64,000 bases of DNA from Pseudogemmobacter hezensis (GTDB taxonomy: Bacteria; Pseudomonadota; Alphaproteobacteria; Rhodobacterales; Rhodobacteraceae): assembly GCF_013155295.1 (NCBI RefSeq), contig NZ_JABJXT010000001.1, forward strand, positions 372,001 through 436,000, read 5' to 3'. Numbering within the stretch: position 1 is the stretch's first letter; every line of letters begins with the position of its first letter. The position numbers were made by a program, and so were the translations under genes. Under the pieces are notes generated by a model. That model did no database searches. It was not told the origin of the DNA and saw only the letters and a list, made by a program, of their open reading frames with translations. Below, piece after piece: positions 33,704 through 41,240 of the stretch.

Positions 33704-35532
33704 GACTGGGTTCTATGAGGCTGGCGACAGCAAAAGGCATAACCTCGGGTCTGGCGCTGCGACTGGCCGCAATGATCATGCTGGCGCTTTTGCCGCTGGG
33801 ATTTCTGGCCCTGGCCCAGACCCATAAAACCGTGGCCCAGGCCGAGGAAACCAGGCTTGCCGCTTCGGTCGGACATACCCTGCAAGAGGCCCTGCGTGAG
33901 ATCCGCCTGCTCCGCGCATCCCAGGTGACAGCGCAGCTGCTGGCGGCCTCGCTGCGCAATGCCCCCGCAGATTGCGGCCCGGTGGTTTCCGCCTATGTCA
34001 CCGCAGACAGGCTGATCGCAAGGGCGGCGCAGATTTCCCCAAACGGGCAGATCATCTGCAGCTCTGACGGCAGCCGCCAGGATTTTGGTCAAAGCAGCCG
34101 CTTTGCCGGGGTGCTTGCCGCGCCCGGATCGCGGATCTTCTATGACCCCGCCTGGGCGCGCCCCGGCGAAACCGATATCTCGCTGACCTGGCCCGTCACC
34201 GATGCCCGGGGCCAGACCACCGGCCTTGTGCTTTTGTCTTTGCCAGAGGCGGTGATACTGCGGATGGCCGATGATCCGGCCGCCCGCGCCCCCGGGCCCG
34301 CGCAGCATCCCGATGCGATGATCGCCGTCAATGGCGCCGGCGAGGTCATCTTTTCCTCAACCGGAATTGCCGATGCGGCGGCCTTCCTGCCGCAGGGCAC
34401 CCCCCTGAGCGATCTGGCCGGAACCGAGGCGCGCAGCTTTTTCGATGATGCGAAAAATGGCCACCGGCAGATGTTTTCCTGGGCGCCGGTCAATTCCGAT
34501 CTGGCGCTGCTGGCAGCCTGGCCGGTTCCGGCCGCTGACGGTTTTCTCAACCACTATATCCTGCCCTATCTCTTCCCGGCGCTGATGTGGCTGGTGGGGG
34601 TGGGCGTCACCATTCTGGGCGTCGAGCGTCTGGTGACCCGCCACATCCGCCGCCTCTCGCGGGCGATGCGCGATTTCACCGCCGAGAACCGCCTGGCGCA
34701 GGGCGTCTCGCTGGATCACCCGCCCGCCGAGATCGCCAGCCTCGCCGAGGCCTATCAGGTGATGACGCGCACCATTTTGCGCGATGAGGCAGAGCTGGAA
34801 AACCTGGTGCGTCAGAAAGACGAATTGCTGCGCGAGGTGCATCACCGCACCGGCAACAGCCTGCAGCTGATCGCCTCTTTCCTCAGGATGCATCGCCGCG
34901 AAACCGAGGATGAGGATATCCGCCTCGTGCTGGATGATCTGCACAACCGGGTGATGTCGCTGTCATCGGTGCACCTGGGCCTTTACCGGATGGCGGGTGG
35001 CAGCGAGGTGGCGGTCGATCTGCTGATGGCCGAGGTGATCACCAAGGTTGACCTGATCCATGGCCGCACCGGCAAGACCGGCAGCGTCCGGGCCGATCTG
35101 ATGCCGCTGCTGCTGCCCTCACAACAGGCGGTGCCGCTGGCGCTTTTGCTGGCAGAGATCCTGTCCTGCTTCCCGCCCGCCGAGGCCGGGGCACAGCCCA
35201 TCCGTATCCGCCTGCGCCATGAGACAAACAGCGCAACACAGTCGCTGGTGCGCCTTGAGGTGTCTGGTGCCGCGACGGCACATGGCCGCCTGATCGGCGC
35301 ACATAGCGGCGCCCCCTCGGTGATCGGCGCAAGGCTGATCCGGGGGTTTGTCACCCAGCTGGCGGGCCAGCTTGAGATTGTCGAAGAGGGCCCAAGGGTC
35401 AGCGCGGTGGTCAGTTTTGCCTTCCAGCCCGATGAAAGCCAGGCCACGGACGGCATCCCCGCCTCTATAAAAAGTGCAGAGGCCAGCAACCCCGGCACCC
35501 CGTCCGCCGCCGCAAACCAGGTTCTGCACTGA
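33700..35532 (+). CDS. HisKA_2-type sensor kinase with degenerate catalytic domain, general stress response
   Basis: A 610-residue membrane sensor. A helix near residues 20-40, an extracytoplasmic region of about 240 residues, a second helix near residue 290-310 and a HAMP-like linker lead to the H box LLREVHHRTGNSLQ with His381/382. The ATPase part looks damaged: the expected Asn-containing ELVTNA motif reads EILSCF, and no DxGxG is visible. It may act as a phosphatase or scaffold for PhyR, or accept phosphate in trans. Translation is coupled to ecfG by ATGA. Position in the locus matches the PhyK/PhyT kinases of other alphaproteobacteria. Confidence 0.85.
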   Translation: MRLGSMRLATAKGITSGLALRLAAMIMLALLPLGFLALAQTHKTVAQAEETRLAASVGHTLQEALREIRLLRASQVTAQLLAASLRNAPADCGPVVSAYVTADRLIARAAQISPNGQIICSSDGSRQDFGQSSRFAGVLAAPGSRIFYDPAWARPGETDISLTWPVTDARGQTTGLVLLSLPEAVILRMADDPAARAPGPAQHPDAMIAVNGAGEVIFSSTGIADAAAFLPQGTPLSDLAGTEARSFFDDAKNGHRQMFSWAPVNSDLALLAAWPVPAADGFLNHYILPYLFPALMWLVGVGVTILGVERLVTRHIRRLSRAMRDFTAENRLAQGVSLDHPPAEIASLAEAYQVMTRTILRDEAELENLVRQKDELLREVHHRTGNSLQLIASFLRMHRRETEDEDIRLVLDDLHNRVMSLSSVHLGLYRMAGGSEVAVDLLMAEVITKVDLIHGRTGKTGSVRADLMPLLLPSQQAVPLALLLAEILSCFPPAEAGAQPIRIRLRHETNSATQSLVRLEVSGAATAHGRLIGAHSGAPSVIGARLIRGFVTQLAGQLEIVEEGPRVSAVVSFAFQPDESQATDGIPASIKSAEASNPGTPSAAANQVLH

Positions 35533-35640
35533 AAGCGGGCGGCTGGGGCGGGCAGCCTGTGGGCAGGACGTTCTGAATACGACAGCCTGAGAGCACCCAA
35601 TCTGAGGCCTCAGCCCCCCGTCACGACAGCGCTTGCGGGG

Positions 35641-35660
35641 CGATCTGGGGCGATCTGGGG
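35641..35660. repeat. 10-bp tandem duplication
   Basis: CGATCTGGGG occurs twice in tandem in the spacer between the convergent kinase and DUF3618-like genes. Nothing else is recognisable in 35533-35788. Confidence 0.8.
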
Positions 35661-35788
35661 GCGCTCCGGGGCGCAACCCCGACCTTCACAGATTTACAGA
35701 CAGCCGCACAGGAAACGCCGAAAACAGCCCGCCCAACAGGTCAGGCGGGCCATATTCGAAACCCGAAGGCATGCGCCCCGGCCTGTGT

Positions 35789-36673
35789 TCAGCCCTCATT
35801 GCCGGATGCGGGCCCCGTGTCGCCCCTGGGCGGCACAGCATTCTGATCGGGGTCTTCGCGCTGCTCTTTCCCGATCTCAAGCGCCTGGGAGAGCACCCCC
35901 CGAACCGCCGCGCTCAGCTCGGCGGCCAGGGCCGAAAGCCGGGCCGCCTCTTGCGCCAGCGCCTCGCGCGCGGCCGCAGCGTCATCCTCATCCGGCCCGG
36001 GCGCTGCCGGGTCACGCCTTGTCATCGCGGCGACCAGCGCGGCCAGAGCCGCCAGGCCACCGCCCGCCCCCAGCGTGCGAACCACCTTGCGGCCAAACCC
36101 CTTACCCGAGGTCGCCCGGGTCAAAGCCGCCTGACGTGCAGCCAGCGCAGCGGCACGGGTCTCGCTTTCCAGCCCGTCAAGGCCCCGGCCCATCAAACGC
36201 CGGATCTCGCTTTGCAACGAGGTCTCAACCTCGGCCAGGCTCTCATCTGCCTCTGCCTCGTCAAGCAGCCCTTCTTCCGCCGCGCGGTTGATCTTCTGGC
36301 GCAGGCGCTCGGCCTCATCGCGGCGCTGATCGACCTCGACCAGCCATTCCGGCCGGGCCTCGCGCGGCTTTGATCTCGCACGCGATATCCCGCTGAAAGC
36401 CAGCCAGCCCAGCCCAGCCCCGGCAAGCGCCGCCGCCAGCGGATTGGCACGGATTGTGGCACCTGCCGCTTTGAGTGCGGGCATTGCCGCCTTCAGGGCT
36501 GCATTGCCATCCGCCGCCGCAAAGCCGGATGATGTCTCTTCCGCCGTATCATCCTCATCGGCCCGGCCTGCACGCTGCCCGGGAAACAACCGCGCCCGCA
36601 GCGCAGCAATCGAGCTGGCAAAAGCAGCCCGATCCGCCTCAAGACTGTCACAATTTTTTTCAGTGCGGCTCAT
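35789..36673 (-). CDS. DUF3618-like membrane-associated protein
   Basis: A 294-residue protein. The N-terminal segment LEADRAAFASSIAALRARLF matches the short DUF3618 pattern. A helix near residues 78-95 and another near 205-217 (LAALAALVAAM) could span or touch the membrane, and an acidic/basic coiled coil lies between them. It is the last gene of a three-gene operon whose start overlaps the holin-like stop as ATGA. The trio resembles the YqjD-YqjE-YqjK group of stress-linked inner-membrane proteins. Exact function unknown. Confidence 0.7.
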   Translation of the reverse strand: MSRTEKNCDSLEADRAAFASSIAALRARLFPGQRAGRADEDDTAEETSSGFAAADGNAALKAAMPALKAAGATIRANPLAAALAGAGLGWLAFSGISRARSKPREARPEWLVEVDQRRDEAERLRQKINRAAEEGLLDEAEADESLAEVETSLQSEIRRLMGRGLDGLESETRAAALAARQAALTRATSGKGFGRKVVRTLGAGGGLAALAALVAAMTRRDPAAPGPDEDDAAAAREALAQEAARLSALAAELSAAVRGVLSQALEIGKEQREDPDQNAVPPRGDTGPASGNEG

Positions 36674-37068
36674 TCCTCATCTCCTTCATCGGGACGGCGT
36701 TCGGGCCGATGGCCCAGATACCAGGCCTCCCGCGCCAGAAAAGCCGAGCGCCGGATCTGCCGGCTTCCCCACCAAAGCAGCGCAGCCGCCAGAGCTGACA
36801 GCGTCAGCCCCGTCACCAGCGAGGCGATCAGCGGCGTAAGCCCTGCCAGAACCAATCCGGCATGGGCCGCATCTGTCAGCTGCCCCAGCCCCAAAAGCAC
36901 CAGCACCAGGGCCGCCAGCAGCGCCACGATCCCCCGGATCACGATGGAAAGCTGCAGACTGGCCTCGGCCTTGCGCCGCTCTATCTCACCACTCAAAAGC
37001 CGCAGACCACCCTGGGCGACCTGCGCAATCAAAGCGGTCAACGACATATCGCCCGGGCCCCTGCTCAC
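36670..37068 (-). CDS. Holin-superfamily/DUF1469 membrane protein (YqjE-like)
   Basis: A 132-residue protein with an amphipathic N-terminus (SLTALIAQVAQGGLRLLSGE) and two membrane helices around residues 43-65 and 73-98, the DUF1469 'phage holin family' pattern. No phage genes are nearby, so it is a host membrane protein. A GTG start at 37068 overlaps the stop of the preceding gene as GTGA; an ATG seven codons later is the alternative. It forms an operon with the genes on both sides. Confidence 0.8.
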   Translation of the reverse strand: MSRGPGDMSLTALIAQVAQGGLRLLSGEIERRKAEASLQLSIVIRGIVALLAALVLVLLGLGQLTDAAHAGLVLAGLTPLIASLVTGLTLSALAAALLWWGSRQIRRSAFLAREAWYLGHRPERRPDEGDEE

Positions 37069-37580
37069 CTGTCACGCCCGTTGCGCGACGTCAGCAACCG
37101 GGCCAGCGCAAAGCCTGCGACTGCGGCCCCCAGCATGAAAAGACCGGGATTGCGCCGGGCCACATGGCGAAGATCTGCCGCGATCTCGCCAACCGGGCCA
37201 GAGCGGACCGCATCAGCCGCCTCGGCTGCTTTTTGCGACACGCGCGCGGGAATGTCATGCACCGCATCCTGCGCCCGCCCGGCGGCACTGCTCGCTGCCC
37301 GGCGCAGACGACCGCTCAGACGCTCACCGGCTTCGGAAAGCGCATCCAGGGCCTCTTCTGCCCGCTCTGCCGCCTCACGTCCGGCCGTATTGACCCCATC
37401 AGAGACCCGACGGGCCGCCGAGGCCGCAACAGTCCCGGCCTTCTCTCTGGCGGTCTCGGCGGCGTCATGCACCGTCTCAGCCATAACCTTGCCAGCCTTG
37501 CGCATTCTGTTGGCAGAGGCGGCAGCAGGCCTGCCGTTGCCAGAGGCCTTTGCATCCGTTCTTTTTTCCGCTTGTGCCAT
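37065..37580 (-). CDS. YqjD/ElaB-like amphipathic membrane protein
   Basis: A 171-residue Ala-rich protein. Residues 30-130 are amphipathic helices of the apolipoprotein or late-embryogenesis type (many A, E, R and K at heptad spacing), and the C-terminus has one membrane helix (LFMLGAAVAGFALARLL) followed by a basic end. This is the layout of the ribosome-tethering YqjD/ElaB family (DUF883). AGGAG precedes the ATG at 37580. It heads the operon, and an EcfG-type promoter lies about 160 bases upstream, which suits the stress-related role of the family. Confidence 0.78.
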   Translation of the reverse strand: MAQAEKRTDAKASGNGRPAAASANRMRKAGKVMAETVHDAAETAREKAGTVAASAARRVSDGVNTAGREAAERAEEALDALSEAGERLSGRLRRAASSAAGRAQDAVHDIPARVSQKAAEAADAVRSGPVGEIAADLRHVARRNPGLFMLGAAVAGFALARLLTSRNGRDR

Positions 37581-37738
37581 CTGTCTTCTCCTCATTGTTA
37601 AGGCTGGATCACAAAACGCATGACGCTCAGCGATCCTGCACCTCTTTTCAGCCCGTGCATACAGAAACTCTGCACAGAGTTCCCGCGCAGACCGGCCCTT
37701 AAAGCGCGCGCCCTTTAAAGCACGGGGCCATATCTGAA

Positions 37739-37764
37739 AACGCACCGCCTCCGGCAGCGGTTCC
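37739..37764 (-). promoter_or_regulatory. EcfG-type promoter for the YqjD-like operon
   Basis: Read leftwards the site is GGAAC, 17 bases, CGTT, an exact consensus match. The leader to the ATG at 37580 would be about 150 bases. Confidence 0.6.
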
Positions 37765-37974
37765 CCGGCCTGCGGCCCAGCCAGGAGAACCAGGCCAAAA
37801 ACCGCCACAGGCTGGCCCGGCAGCAAAGACCACGATGCTCAGCAAAGCGAAAGCGACAGCCCGTCCCGGGCAGACGCCCAGGCTGGGCAAAAAACAACCC
37901 AGGGCAGCACTTTCCTGCCAACAGAAACCCCATAAGATGAATATATCCGAGATATAATTTTTTAAATTTTATCG

Positions 37975-37999
37975 GGAACCGCCCGGTGGCAATCGCGTT
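37975..37999 (+). promoter_or_regulatory. Orphan EcfG-type promoter
   Basis: GGAAC (37975-37979), 16 bases, CGTT (37996-37999), an exact EcfG match reading rightwards. No same-strand gene follows for thousands of bases, so it would make a non-coding or very short coding transcript starting near 38007. An AT-rich stretch lies directly upstream. Confidence 0.55.
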
Positions 38000-38499
38000 A
38001 ACACATCGAAGCAGCAAAGCAACCTGTGTCGTTGCGCAAGGCGTTGCTTTGAAACGATTAGTTAAGATGCGACAAAGGGGACGGTGATCCGGATCAGTGT
38101 GTTTGGAACAGTGCTGGCGCGACACTCTGGGTTAGAGTCCGGGGGTTAGTGTCCGGCGTAAAGAGTTTTAAGAGTTAATCACCCGTCCATAACCGAGGGA
38201 CTATATCATTGGGACGGCGGCCCGTGGGTCACCCCATTTCCGCTGCACCCGCGTCATTCTCAGGCGAAATCTCCTGAAAATTGAAAATGAACACCCGTGG
38301 CTTTGCCGCGCCCTGTTGTGCTGCCTGAGCGGTGCTTGCAACAGGATAAGAACAGGTCCGGCCCCGCAATTTTCGAGGCCAGATCCACGAGCCGTCGCCA
38401 GCCCCAGACTGGCGCGGTCGCACCCCCGGTCAGGGAGGCGAAGAGATTGCTGCTTTCGCTGTTATGAGTGTGTGCCTGAAAGCGGCGGTCAGTTAAAGG

Positions 38500-38550
38500 C
38501 GGGTCCGGCACCTTGTATCCGGTTACATGTTATTGTGTGAGCCGGACCCG
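38500..38550. other. Perfect 10-bp stem in the gene-free region
   Basis: CGGGTCCGGC (38500-38509) pairs with GCCGGACCCG (38541-38550). On the plus strand a T7 run follows about 35 bases later. It could be the end of a structured RNA. Confidence 0.4.
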
Positions 38551-38865
38551 TCACAAACTCTGCAAGTGCAGAAGAGTCTGAGGATTTTTTTCGGCAAACC
38601 TCAGGCCGTCAGTTGTGTTACGAGTGCTATTTTAACCTGTTTTAACAAGTTCTTGCGTTGTTTTTAACCAGTATCGTGGTTGTCCGTACCGCCGCCCCAT
38701 TTGCGCCTTGCCAGAAGGTCTTTGACCACCTGGCATCACACGGCAGAGGGGGCGGCAGGTACCCCATGACAAGCCCCCCCCGACAAGCCCCCCGGGGTGC
38801 TTTGGGCTTTTCTGAACAACGGAACCTGTTGCGGTGGAACCTTCCGTGGTGCCACCTGTCAGGGA

Positions 38866-39102
38866 TCAGAAAGCGCGAAAGGTCATTGTCGTCAATGTGC
38901 GCTGAATTCCGGTAATATCGAACAGCCGCGACGCCAGATAATGGCCGGTATCCTCACCTTCGGGGATATAGACCTTGGCCATAAGATCAAAATCACCGCT
39001 GGTCGAGTAAAGCTCGCTGACAACCTCACGATCCCAGATTGCATTGGCCACTTCGTAGGTCTGGCCCGGGGTGCAACGGATCTGAACGAAAACCAATGAC
39101 AT
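38866..39102 (-). CDS. Stand-alone Lrp/AsnC ligand-binding (RAM) domain protein
   Basis: A 78-residue protein equal to the C-terminal RAM domain of Lrp/AsnC regulators: VFVQIRCTPGQ, then YSTSGDFDLMAKVYIPEG and ending LTTMTFRAF. It lacks the DNA-binding helix-turn-helix. Such stand-alone domains bind amino acids and may modulate full-length Lrp proteins. No upstream partner is encoded next to it. Hairpins and a 130-base spacer separate it from the helicase gene. Confidence 0.88.
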   Translation of the reverse strand: MSLVFVQIRCTPGQTYEVANAIWDREVVSELYSTSGDFDLMAKVYIPEGEDTGHYLASRLFDITGIQRTLTTMTFRAF

Positions 39103-39178
39103 GACGGGATCCTCTCTCTTCCACCGGCAGATTACCCTTCTCTGACGAAAAGAGAAATCCCGCCACCACCAGGGAACC

Positions 39179-39225
39179 GACGATTTCTTACAAGAAATCG
39201 TCCCGGAGTTTTGGAAAACTCCGGG
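39179..39225 (-). terminator. Twin hairpin downstream of the helicase gene
   Basis: Two adjoining perfect 11-bp stems: GACGATTTCTT/AAGAAATCGTC (39179-39202) and CCCGGAGTTTT/AAAACTCCGGG (39202-39225). They begin ten bases past the helicase stop codon and probably end its transcript. The first stem recurs almost unchanged at 61511-61534. Confidence 0.7.
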
Positions 39226-39234
39226 TGCCCCAAT

Positions 39235-40764
39235 TCAGCCCTCATCGCTTTGTGAACGCAGCTCCAGCTTAGGTGCGGCTTTCAGATCGGATATGCCAAG
39301 CGGCTGCCGTGGACGGGCCAGACGGTTGCGCACCACCCAATGCAGCCTGGTTTCTGCGCGGGTGATCGCAACATAGGCCAGTCGCTTCCAAAGCGGCACC
39401 CCTGCCTCACTGCGATTGGCCCAGGCGGCCGCCGAGAGATCAGGCGCAAAGACCTGCACCTCTGGCCATTGAGAGCCCTGAGCTTTGTGGATCGTGACCG
39501 CTGCACCATGCAAAAAGGCAGCCCCCATGGTCGCGGCATGCGGGATGAACGGCTCTTCCTCTTCCGGCTTTTCGATCTTGATGATCGAGGCAGCCGAGAG
39601 CTGCGGATCTTCGGCCCCGATCACATGCAGTTTTGCAAATCCTGTCCGATTGCCTGGCCCCAGATAGATCACCTGCGCCCCTTTGATCAGCCCGCGGGCC
39701 TCAAGATCGACGCGCTTTTTGCGATGTTTCAGCGGCAGTTCGATGCCGTCGCAGATCAGCGGCTCACCCGGCACCAGGTCATGGTCGGGCGCACCATGGC
39801 CAAGGCGAAAGGCGGTGATCAGTTTCACCCGCGTCGCATTGCGCCACACCAGCACAGGCGAGCGGGCCATCAGATCGGCATCGACCCGCTCAGCCCAGAC
39901 GACCCGATCATCCTGGGCCGCTTTTTCGCGCACCAGGCGCTCAAAATCGTCAAAGCCCAGCCGATCATCCGCCAGCGCATGCGCCAGATCCAGGATCGGA
40001 TTGTCCTGGGTCTGACGGTGGATCCGGTGCAGATCCAGCCGTTGGTTTGCCGCCAGACTGTCGAAAACCATCTGCCCCGACTGCCCGACCGGGGCCAGCT
40101 GCGCCGGATCACCAAACAGAACCAGATGCGGAAAAATCTCTTTCAGATCATTGAACTGGCGCTCGTCCAGCATCGAGGCCTCATCGACAAAGCCGATATC
40201 AAGCGGATCATCGCGCCGCTTCCAGCCCTGGATAAAGTCTGATCCCTTCAGCCCCGCCGCCGCCAGCGCCCCGGGGATCGAGGCCACCTGCTGATAAAAG
40301 GCATGCGCCCGGTCCAGCGCCTCTTCGGTCAGCCCCTCGACCTTTGGGCGTTCGCCTTGGCCTGACAGCCATTCGGCGATCTTCTCATATTGCGGGTCAT
40401 AGACCGGCGTATAGAGGATGCGGTGGATGGTGGTTGCGGGCACGCCGCGCTGGCGCAGCACGCTGGCGGCCTTGTTGGTCGGCGCCAGGATCGCAAGCGT
40501 CCGCCGCTCTTTGCGTCGCTTGCCCTCCCAATCGCCAGAGACGATCTCAACCCCCGCCGCCTGCAGGGCTTTGTAAAGCTGCGCCAGCAACAATGTCTTG
40601 CCAGAGCCCGCCTTGCCGATCACCGCCATCACGGTCGAGCCCCCCTCGCCCGGCGGCGAGAGAATGCCATCGTCGAGATCAACCCCCTGTGCCTTCAGGC
40701 CAGAGGCGATGCGGTCCCAGGCCTCGGCCTGATCGTCGGAAAAAATGGGGGCCGATGCTTGCAT
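39235..40764 (-). CDS. RecD2/Dda-like superfamily 1 DNA helicase
   Basis: A 509-residue ATPase. Walker A is GKAGSGKTLLL at about residue 52, motif Ia APTNKAA, Walker B FVDEASML, motif III GDPAQLAPVG, and the C-terminal UvrD_C_2 segment has TIHKAQGSQW and YVAITRAE. These mark a RecD-type 5'-3' helicase without the RecB-binding or N-terminal region of RecD2, closer in size to phage Dda. No recB or recC gene is near, so it works alone in DNA repair or replication restart. The ATG at 40764 starts the conserved region. Confidence 0.88.
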   Translation of the reverse strand: MQASAPIFSDDQAEAWDRIASGLKAQGVDLDDGILSPPGEGGSTVMAVIGKAGSGKTLLLAQLYKALQAAGVEIVSGDWEGKRRKERRTLAILAPTNKAASVLRQRGVPATTIHRILYTPVYDPQYEKIAEWLSGQGERPKVEGLTEEALDRAHAFYQQVASIPGALAAAGLKGSDFIQGWKRRDDPLDIGFVDEASMLDERQFNDLKEIFPHLVLFGDPAQLAPVGQSGQMVFDSLAANQRLDLHRIHRQTQDNPILDLAHALADDRLGFDDFERLVREKAAQDDRVVWAERVDADLMARSPVLVWRNATRVKLITAFRLGHGAPDHDLVPGEPLICDGIELPLKHRKKRVDLEARGLIKGAQVIYLGPGNRTGFAKLHVIGAEDPQLSAASIIKIEKPEEEEPFIPHAATMGAAFLHGAAVTIHKAQGSQWPEVQVFAPDLSAAAWANRSEAGVPLWKRLAYVAITRAETRLHWVVRNRLARPRQPLGISDLKAAPKLELRSQSDEG

Positions 40765-40892
40765 GGCGCGCAGATTAGCCGCTGCCCGGCCAGAGCGCCA
40801 GCGGCTGTCTTCGGCGATCCACAGGGACAGCACCTCTGCCCCCGGATCAGCCGCATATCAGCCGCAGATCAACTGGCCAGGCGGTGACTGCG

Positions 40893-41069
40893 TTAATGTG
40901 GCAGCCCCTTGCCGGGCGGTTTCAGATTGCCCTGCGCGTCTGGCTGGCCAATCTCAAGCTCGGCCGTCCGCAGCGCCTCTTCTACCTTTTGCGCCAATGC
41001 CGTCAGATTATTGGCCAGCGCATAGGTCCGCAGATCTTTGAGGACATCGAATACCCAGTCATGCCCCAT
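40893..41069 (-). CDS. Small helical protein of unknown function
   Basis: A 58-residue protein, MGHDWVFDVLKDLRTYA at the start and a helical middle (LTALAQKVEEALRTAE), ending in a Pro- and Gly-rich tail. It has no membrane segment. The pattern of hydrophobic residues and normal codon use support a real gene, and I recall similar short proteins annotated in Rhodobacterales, but I cannot name a function. It lies between the helicase and ccr, all on the same strand, though the ccr terminator precedes it. Confidence 0.6.
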   Translation of the reverse strand: MGHDWVFDVLKDLRTYALANNLTALAQKVEEALRTAELEIGQPDAQGNLKPPGKGLPH

Positions 41070-41180
41070 AATACCACCCAGGCTTGAAAATACCAATAAG
41101 TGTAACACCCGCCGGGGGCCTGAGGGTATCCGTCACTTTTCGAACAGTTCTGCACAATATGTGCATAGTTCGAAACAATT

Positions 41181-41216
41181 AAAATCAAAATGCCGCATCC
41201 TTTTCGGATGCGGCAT
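41181..41216 (-). terminator. Intrinsic terminator of ccr
   Basis: ATGCCGCATCC and GGATGCGGCAT form a perfect 11-bp stem with a five-base loop (41190-41216). Read leftwards it is followed by TTTGATTTTAATTG. It starts 25 bases after the ccr stop. Confidence 0.92.
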
Positions 41217-41240
41217 CGCAAGCAACCTGTGATTGCTGCC

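Larger units (their letters stand above)
37581..38865. other. Long gene-free, AT-richer region, possible small RNA locus
   Basis: About 1.3 kb without a credible protein gene. It holds a leftward EcfG-type promoter (37739-37764) for the YqjD-like operon and a rightward one (37975-37999). Downstream of the rightward promoter are a 9-bp stem CAAAGCAAC/GTTGCTTTG (38015-38051), a 10-bp stem CGGGTCCGGC/GCCGGACCCG (38500-38550) and a T7 run at 38584-38591. An 18-codon frame with AGGAGA upstream exists leftwards near 38200-38260 but is unsupported. A stress-induced small RNA is my best guess for the right part. Confidence 0.4.

Noticed and set aside
36670-37068. Prophage holin
   Set aside because: The DUF1469 'phage holin' label is misleading here; no phage genes are nearby, and the gene sits in a YqjD-like host operon.
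38200-38423. Short leftward reading frames in the gene-free region
   Set aside because: One has AGGAGA upstream, but the products (18 or 64 residues) show no conserved features I can recognise. Not enough to call a gene.
39340-40242. A 300-residue open frame on the plus strand
   Set aside because: Antisense shadow of the helicase gene, whose motifs are complete.
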